Below are positions 16,103-20,674 of a DNA stretch of 20,674 nt, piece after piece. Position numbers and translations under genes: made by a program. The stretch is from an uncultured Rubrivivax sp. (lineage in GTDB: Bacteria; Pseudomonadota; Gammaproteobacteria; Burkholderiales; Burkholderiaceae_C): assembly GCA_937967345.1 (NCBI GenBank), contig CALBTN010000240.1:1-20674 (forward strand), written 5' to 3'. The notes beneath the pieces are model-generated. The model was not told where the DNA came from. It was given only the letters and a program-made list of their open reading frames with translations, and searched no databases. Each line of letters starts with the position of its first letter. Within the stretch, counting starts at the first letter, position 1.

Positions 16103-16732
16103 TCAGCCCGGCGCCGCCAGCTCGCGCAATGCGCGCTCGAAGGCCTCGCTGGGCTGGCCGCCCTGGATCAGATGGCGTCCGTCGATGATCACCGATGGCA
16201 CCGAGCGGATGCCCAGCGCCTGCCACCGCTGCTCGGCCTCGCGCACTTCGCCGGCGAACTCGTCGCCGGCCAGGATCGCGGCAGCGCGCGTCGCATCCAG
16301 GCCAACCCGCGTGCACAGCCGCAGCAGCACCTCGGCCGAGCCGACGTTCTCGCCGTGCGTGTGATAGGCGCTCAGCAGCGCATGCTTCAGCTCGCGCTGG
16401 CGCCCCTCGAGGCCGGCCCAGTACAGCAGCCGGTGCGCATCGAAGGTGTTCCAGATGCGCTCGCGATGGCCGAACTGAAAGCCGACCTCTTCGCCGCGCT
16501 GGCGCAGCGTGGCGTGCGTGGCCGCCAGCTGCTCGCGCGTGGCGCCGTACTTGCGCGCCAGGTGCTGCACCAGGTCCTCGCCCTCGGGCGGCATCTGCGG
16601 GTTCAGCTCGAAGGGCTGGAAGTGCAGTTCCACCTGCAGCGTCGGGCCGATGCGCCGCAGTGCTTCTTCCAGCGCATGCAGCCCCACCGCGCACCAAGGG
16701 CAGGCGACGTCGGAGACAAAGTCGATCCTCAT
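16103..16732 (-). CDS. DsbA/FrnE-like thiol oxidoreductase, second copy (209 aa)
   Basis: The thioredoxin fold and active site match the gene at 294-956. The N-terminus MRIDFVSDVACPWC puts CxxC at residues 11-14, and QPFELNPQMPPEGEDL near residue 39, NTFDAHRLLYWAGLEGRQ near 95, and SVPSVIIDGRHLIQGGQPSE near 180 follow in the same order. There is no signal peptide. It lies 51 bp downstream of the protease stop on the same strand, beyond a strong hairpin, so it probably has its own promoter. The 155-bp gap to the ligase gene (15948-16102) shows nothing. Its substrate is unknown. The residue after CPWC differs (Ala here, Pro in the other copy), which may affect specificity. Confidence 0.9.
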   Translation of the reverse strand: MRIDFVSDVACPWCAVGLHALEEALRRIGPTLQVELHFQPFELNPQMPPEGEDLVQHLARKYGATREQLAATHATLRQRGEEVGFQFGHRERIWNTFDAHRLLYWAGLEGRQRELKHALLSAYHTHGENVGSAEVLLRLCTRVGLDATRAAAILAGDEFAGEVREAEQRWQALGIRSVPSVIIDGRHLIQGGQPSEAFERALRELAAPG

Positions 16733-16752
16733 CGCGCGATTGTCGCCGCGAT

Positions 16753-16780
16753 CGCGCTGCCGCCGGCCGGCGGCAGCGCG
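16753..16780 (-). terminator. 28-bp perfect palindrome after the protease gene
   Basis: CGCGCTGCCGCCGG at 16753-16766 is followed directly by its reverse complement at 16767-16780. On RNA it would fold as a hairpin of at least 12 bp with a small loop, 3 bp past the protease stop codon. There is no T-tract. Termination is the likely role. An operator for the next gene is the alternative. Confidence 0.55.
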
Positions 16781-16783
16781 CGC

Positions 16784-18892
16784 TCAGCGCGTGATCGAGT
16801 CGGCGCTCTCGGCGTTCAGGCTCGGCAGGTAGGTGTAGCCGTTCAGGCTGATCCCGGTGACGGTGAACACGAAGGTGCCGGCCTTCTTCGACCGCGGCGA
16901 CTTCAGGCTGGCCAGGCCGTTGCCCGAACTGGTGGCGCTGGCGTTGCCGGCGACCAGGCCGCTCCATTTGCCGCTGACGCTGGCGTCCGGCACCGCCTTG
17001 CCGTCGGCGTCGCGCACGGTGACGGCGGCGGTGGCCTGCGCGCTGCCGTTGCGGTTGACCGCCAGGCTCATCGCGATGTCTGCGACACCCAGCCGCGGTG
17101 CAACCGCCTGCGGCTGGGCGGTGATGGTCAGGCTGCGCGTGGCGCTCAACCCGCTCGAGTCGGTGACCTTCAGCGTCGCGGTGTAGCTGCCGGCCACGGT
17201 GTAGACGTGGCTGGCCGAGCTGCCGCCGGCCAGCGCCAAGCCGTCGCCGAAGTTCCATTCGTAGCCGACGATGCTGCCGTCGGGGTCGGACGAGCCGCTG
17301 GCGGAGAACGCCACGTTCAGCGGCACGGTGCCGCTGGCCGGGCTCGCGCTGGCCGCGGCCTGCGGCGGCTGGCCGGCCGCAGCCGGCACACTGCCGGCGA
17401 GCGCGTACTGGCCGACGCTGCCGTAGTCGCTGTAACCATCGGTTGCAGGATCGCCCTTGCCCACGCCTTGGACGCTGAGGAAGTAGGTGCCGGGCAAGGC
17501 CGCGACATGGCTGATCGCCGCCGGCAGCGCGTCAGCCGGGTTGGCGCTGGCCAGCAGCTTGCCGGTGCTGTCGTACAGCTCGACCAGCACGTCCAGGTTG
17601 GCCGAGCGTGCGGCCGGCGCCACGGTGAACGACATCGTGCCCGCCCCGCCGGCAAAACTGAACCAGTCGACATCGATCGGCCGCTCGACCACGCCCTCGG
17701 TGTACAGGCTGACCACGCCGCCCGATGTGCTGCCGGAAAGCGGTGTCGCGCTGCCCGTGGTGTTGCCGTGGTCGTCGGCGCGCAGCGGCAGGCCGTTGCT
17801 GGCCATCACCGCGTAGTCGTCCTGCACGTTGGTGGCACTGGCGTACTCGCCCTTGCTCCACTGCACCAGCGGCTGGTAGTAGCCCACGCCCATGATCGGC
17901 GCCCAGCCGGTGGCGCCGCTGCCGTGGCCGCCGTAATAGCTGCCGCCGGAATAGCCGTCGTGCTGCAGCCCCAAGTTGTGGCCGGCCTCGTGCGACACCG
18001 CCTCGGCGACGTAGCGCTCGTTGCCGCCGCCCAGCGCGTCGTAGAACACCAGCGCGGGTTTGTAGAACTCGCTGATGTCGTCGAAGATGCCGATGTAGGC
18101 CACGCCGCCGCAGCTGCAGCTGTACACGCCGGAGCGGCTTGTCACCAGCACCGTGGTGCCGAACACGGCGTCGGACGCGTTGCTGCGGCTGAGCTGCTCG
18201 GGGCTCGGCGGCTCGGTGGTGACGTTGACGTCGAACGGCGCGTAGTCCTCGGCCACACGCTGCCAGATGTACTGGATGCGCTCGAGCTCGGCGCTGCTGA
18301 ACGAGTTGGGGATGCCGTCCAGATCGAAGGGCAGCGCGTTCATCGCCGCGCCGCTGCCGTTCCAGGCGGTGCCGGCCAGCTGTGCGCCGCGGAAGTTGAT
18401 GTAGATGGTGCGCGCCGCACCGGCACGGCTGTGCAGCTTGAAGGTCTGGTCCAGCGGCGCCAGCGTGCCGCCAAGCAGGCCCGACGCCGGTGCCGCACCC
18501 GCGGCGGCCGTTGCGCCGTTGGCGCGGCGTGGCTCGGCCGCGCTCGGCGCCAGCGGTGCATCCAGTTCCTCTTCCACCAGCAGCCGGCCGCGCTGGTCGA
18601 CCTTCAAGCGGCGATCGCGCAACAGCAGCGCGCGCAGCTCGTCGGGCGACTTGCCGTACCAATCGGCCACGTCCTTCAGCCGCGCGCCCAGCGCCTCGAC
18701 CGCGCGTTGGCCGTGCGCGCGGCGCTCGTTCAGCTGCAGCTGCGGAAATGCGCGTTTGGGCGGATGCGCGCGCGGCACGCGCGGCGCGCTTGCCGCGGCG
18801 CTGCCTGGCGGCGCCGGCACCGATACTTGGGCCGAAACCCACGCCGGCAGCAACGCCGCCGCCAGCACGAAGGAATGCAGGATGTGTCTCAT
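16784..18892 (-). CDS. Secreted metzincin zinc protease with PPC, PKD and C-terminal Ig-like domains (702 aa)
   Basis: This is probably an exported endopeptidase. A Sec signal peptide, MRHILHSFVLAAALLPAWVS then AQ, ends near residue 22, followed by a proline/alanine-rich propeptide to ~150. The catalytic domain has the zinc motif SHEAGHNLGLQHD, with ligands H301, H305 and H311 and base E302, and a Met-turn in APIMGVGYY (M334). That pattern is M12B/reprolysin-like metzincin. A PPC-type beta domain (about 400-495, DVDWFSF to LPGTYFLSVQG), a PKD domain (about 512-592, GYEWNFGDG and SYTATLKVTDSSG) and an Ig-like end (600-702) follow. CSCGG near residue 259 may form a disulfide. The start at 18892 is chosen because it begins the signal peptide, although there is no clear Shine-Dalgarno. 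Confidence 0.9.
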   Translation of the reverse strand: MRHILHSFVLAAALLPAWVSAQVSVPAPPGSAAASAPRVPRAHPPKRAFPQLQLNERRAHGQRAVEALGARLKDVADWYGKSPDELRALLLRDRRLKVDQRGRLLVEEELDAPLAPSAAEPRRANGATAAAGAAPASGLLGGTLAPLDQTFKLHSRAGAARTIYINFRGAQLAGTAWNGSGAAMNALPFDLDGIPNSFSSAELERIQYIWQRVAEDYAPFDVNVTTEPPSPEQLSRSNASDAVFGTTVLVTSRSGVYSCSCGGVAYIGIFDDISEFYKPALVFYDALGGGNERYVAEAVSHEAGHNLGLQHDGYSGGSYYGGHGSGATGWAPIMGVGYYQPLVQWSKGEYASATNVQDDYAVMASNGLPLRADDHGNTTGSATPLSGSTSGGVVSLYTEGVVERPIDVDWFSFAGGAGTMSFTVAPAARSANLDVLVELYDSTGKLLASANPADALPAAISHVAALPGTYFLSVQGVGKGDPATDGYSDYGSVGQYALAGSVPAAAGQPPQAAASASPASGTVPLNVAFSASGSSDPDGSIVGYEWNFGDGLALAGGSSASHVYTVAGSYTATLKVTDSSGLSATRSLTITAQPQAVAPRLGVADIAMSLAVNRNGSAQATAAVTVRDADGKAVPDASVSGKWSGLVAGNASATSSGNGLASLKSPRSKKAGTFVFTVTGISLNGYTYLPSLNAESADSITR

Positions 18893-19054
18893 CAATGGGA
18901 GCCGGCGTTGCGCCGTGTCAATCGAGCGAGGCGCGACTCTAGCCAGGGCTGGCGCACGCCCTGTAATCAATCGTGAGCGCCGTCACTGCCGACACACACG
19001 CACGGCACTCGGCGTGAACTGTGGCCGCTGCCGGCGGCGCGGCGCGACCGTGCG

Positions 19055-19321
19055 ATGAACCGCGCCACCCCGGCACGCCCGAGCGCGGCGCGCCAACTGA
19101 TCGAGGTCACGGTCAAACCGCGCGCCCGCGCCAGCACGCTCACGTGCGGCGACGACGGCCGCTGGCTGGCGCAGCTCAAGGCCGCGCCGGTGGACGGCCA
19201 GGCCAACGCCGAACTGATCGCCCTGGTGGCAAAGCACTTCGGCTGCGCCAAGTCGGCGGTCCGCATCAAGAGCGGCGCCACCGCGCGGCGCAAGCTCGTT
19301 CAGATCGACACCAGCGGCTGA
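19055..19321 (+). CDS. DUF167/YggU-family protein (88 aa)
   Basis: This is a small soluble protein of the UPF0235 (YggU) family, whose role is unknown. Key features are IEVTVKPRAR at 16-25, then KAAPVDGQANAELIALVAKH, which matches the family's AxPxxGxANxxL signature, and a C-terminal IKSGATARRKLVQI strand with the 'GxxxRxK' pattern. The length is normal. The ATG at 19055 lies in the divergent 162-bp gap to the protease gene, in which no promoter was convincing. Its TGA (19319-19321) abuts a long palindrome. Confidence 0.88.
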   Translation: MNRATPARPSAARQLIEVTVKPRARASTLTCGDDGRWLAQLKAAPVDGQANAELIALVAKHFGCAKSAVRIKSGATARRKLVQIDTSG

Positions 19322-19482
19322 GAGTGCTGTGAAGCATTCCGCCGCATCCGCTCGAGCGCCCGAAATGGCGCCGCTCGTCGTTGCAAATGCTCGCCGTAGC
19401 CCGGGCTACGGCTGTGCTTTGCGCCTCGATCAACACCGTTTCGGACACCCGCTCGGGCGCGCCGGAATACTTCACAGACTCT
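19321..19482. repeat. 162-bp imperfect palindrome
   Basis: The two ends are near-reverse complements: AGAGTGCTGTGAAGCATTCC at 19321 and the complement of CGGAATACTTCACAGACTCT ending at 19482. The centre (19393-19412) is a perfect 20-bp palindrome, GCCGTAGCCCGGGCTACGGC. Inner arms also pair with mismatches, for example CCCGAAATGG against CCGAAACGG. Such long palindromes with an AGCCCGGGCT core recall dispersed intergenic repeats or MITE-like elements. A terminator role for the DUF167 gene is also possible. No second copy is in the window. Confidence 0.7.
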
Positions 19483-20674
19483 GAGAGGGTGTAAACGAAA
19501 TCAAATACGCGCGCGTTACTTGTCCACCTGGGTGAGCACGCGTGAGGCATTTGATGACGAAGCGAGTACCGGCCAAACAGCCTGGGCGCCCTGGGCGCAA
19601 ACCGTCGCTGAACGCGCAGCACACGCAGGTCTTGCGCTCCATCGTTCGGCAGATGCCTCACTCGTCCCTGGACGAAGTAACCCGCGAGCTGGCTCGGCGC
19701 TCGGGCGTCAAGGTCAACCCCGTCACCGTGCGCAAGGCGCTGCGCGAGGCCGGCATCCAACGGCTCGAGCCCGTGCGTCGCAGCGGCGAACGTGCCGCTG
19801 CGCAGGGCGGTGCGCCTGCGCGCTACGGCTACGCGCACGCGCATCGGCGCAGCGACGGCATCAACGGCTTGAACACCGACCTCACCGATGCCGAGTGGGC
19901 GCTGGTGGCCGACCTGTTCGAACGCAACGGCCAGCGCGGCACGCCCCCGCGCTACGAGCGACGCCAGATCGTCAACGCCTGCTGCTACGTCGTGCGCGCC
20001 GGCTGCGCCTGGCGGCTGCTGCCCAAGTCGTTTCCGCCTTGGCAGGCGGTGTACATGTCGTTCAAGCGCTGGGCCGCCGCAGGCACGTTCGAGACCATGC
20101 ACGACCGGCTGCGTCAACAGTGGCGCGAGCGGGTGGGCAAGGCCCCCGAGCCCACCGCCGCGATCATCGATGCGCAAAGCGTGCGCGGCACGGCCCAGGG
20201 CGGTGACAACGGCTTCGACGCGGGCAAGAAGGTCAAGGGCCGCAAGCGCCACCTCGTGGTGGACACCTTGGGGCTGCTGCTGGCCGTCACCGTCACCGCC
20301 GCCAGCGTGCAAGACCGTGACGCCGCGCCGGCCGTGGTGGCCAAGGCCTGCGCCAAGGTGCCCGGCCTGGCCAAGCTCTACACCGACAGCGCCTACGGCG
20401 GCCAGTGCGCGTTCGCCATCGAAAAGACCCATGGCATCAGCGTAGAGGTGGTGCGCCACCCTGGTAATCGGGCCACGGGCACTTGGCAGGATCCGCAGCA
20501 GCCACTGTGGCCCGAGGTCGTCGCCAAAGGCTTCGTCGTGCAGGCCAAGCGCTGGGTCGTCGAGCGCACTCATGCTTGGAACGATCGCGCGCGACGCCTC
20601 ACCATTCACAGCGACCGCTCCAACTGGGCCCCCGTGGCCTGGGTCTGGCTGACCGAAGCGCGTATGCTCGCAAC
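19483..20674 (+). mobile_element. IS5-family insertion sequence, left part (right end outside window)
   Basis: The segment holds the transposase gene at 19554 onward and about 70 bp of left flank. The left end is not proven: GAGAGGGTGTAAACGAAATC starting at 19483 is a guess for the terminal inverted repeat, since the right end cannot be compared. No target duplication can be checked. The base composition of the first bases is more A-rich than that of the surroundings. Confidence 0.5.
19554..20674 (+). CDS. IS5-family DDE transposase with N-terminal helix-turn-helix region (3' truncated by window)
   Basis: The frame runs uninterrupted from the ATG at 19554 (GAGG 6 bp upstream) to the window edge, 373 codons, with no stop. 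Residues ~10-75 (GRPGRKPSLN, LDEVTRELARRSGVKVNPVT, VRKALREAGI) look like a winged or helix-turn-helix DNA-binding region of the kind found in IS630-type transposases. From ~107 comes the IS5/DUF4096 start (LTDAEWALVADLF, CCYVVRAGCAWRLLPKSFPP). The DDE residues are D206 (IIDAQSVRGT), D278 (YTDSAYGG) and E337 (VVERTHAWNDRARRL). All are intact, so the protein could be active. Usual IS5-type proteins begin at the DUF4096 part, so ~105 extra residues are unusual. The C-terminus is unseen. Confidence 0.85.
   Translation, partial: MTKRVPAKQPGRPGRKPSLNAQHTQVLRSIVRQMPHSSLDEVTRELARRSGVKVNPVTVRKALREAGIQRLEPVRRSGERAAAQGGAPARYGYAHAHRRSDGINGLNTDLTDAEWALVADLFERNGQRGTPPRYERRQIVNACCYVVRAGCAWRLLPKSFPPWQAVYMSFKRWAAAGTFETMHDRLRQQWRERVGKAPEPTAAIIDAQSVRGTAQGGDNGFDAGKKVKGRKRHLVVDTLGLLLAVTVTAASVQDRDAAPAVVAKACAKVPGLAKLYTDSAYGGQCAFAIEKTHGISVEVVRHPGNRATGTWQDPQQPLWPEVVAKGFVVQAKRWVVERTHAWNDRARRLTIHSDRSNWAPVAWVWLTEARMLA

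Noticed and set aside
15961..17258. N-terminal extension of the PaaK-like ligase across the DsbA-like gene
   Set aside because: The extra residues are low-complexity shadow sequence. The ligase-like protein begins at 15947.
15755..18976. A 1073-codon plus-strand open frame antisense to the ligase, DsbA-like and protease genes
   Set aside because: It crosses three real genes and the gaps between them, and its composition is shadow-like.
19266..20609. Minus-strand open frame through the palindrome and transposase
   Set aside because: It is antisense to an intact DDE transposase and runs through a palindrome. There is no protein family signal.
1..20674. CRISPR array, tRNA or rRNA genes, prophage or toxin-antitoxin modules
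   Set aside because: No regularly spaced repeats, cloverleaf-like segments, phage structural genes or paired small genes were seen on either strand.

Overview
This is a very GC-rich window. Its real genes use codons with G or C at nearly every third position. The gene content (PorGAB-type oxidoreductase, a GlgC and two FrnE-like DsbA proteins) suggests a chromosomal segment of a betaproteobacterium, most likely Burkholderiales of the Rubrivivax/Leptothrix/Ideonella kind. That placement is inference from style and gene families, not from a marker gene. No rRNA, tRNA or CRISPR array was seen.

Layout. Positions 1-1869 (+) hold the tail of an RND/MMPL exporter, a DsbA-like oxidoreductase and an unusual GIY-YIG (T5orf172-like) protein with a membrane helix and a duplicated cysteine motif. 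Positions 1870-2317 hold what looks like a frameshifted small lipoprotein gene on the minus strand. Positions 2318-3457 (+) encode an Omp85/BamA-like outer-membrane beta-barrel without POTRA domains. Positions 3458-3914 are decayed DNA containing a recognisable SulP anion-transporter fragment. A small conserved hypothetical gene (minus) follows.

The metabolic core is 4294-11750. Pyruvate,phosphate dikinase (minus) is divergent from a tightly overlapped four-gene plus-strand operon. The operon encodes the gamma, alpha and beta subunits of a 2-oxoacid:acceptor oxidoreductase and a GltD-like flavoprotein carrying a fused C-terminal 2x[4Fe-4S] ferredoxin domain. Read together, this looks like an NAD(P)-linked 2-oxoacid oxidoreductase next to the enzyme that interconverts pyruvate and PEP. 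A convergent two-gene operon for a 3-oxoacid CoA-transferase (11821-13125, minus) lies across a strong hairpin.

Further minus-strand genes follow: glgC, a PaaK/CapK-like AMP-forming ligase, a second DsbA-like oxidoreductase, and a secreted metzincin protease with PPC, PKD and Ig-like domains. A DUF167/YggU gene (plus) ends in a 162-bp imperfect palindrome. The window closes in an IS5-family transposase gene, cut by the window edge, that carries an extra N-terminal helix-turn-helix region.

No defence island, secondary-metabolite cluster or clear novel system was found. The most interesting points are the Por operon with its fused electron-transfer subunit beside ppdK, the GIY-YIG/membrane/Cys-repeat protein, and the long palindrome abutting the IS element.
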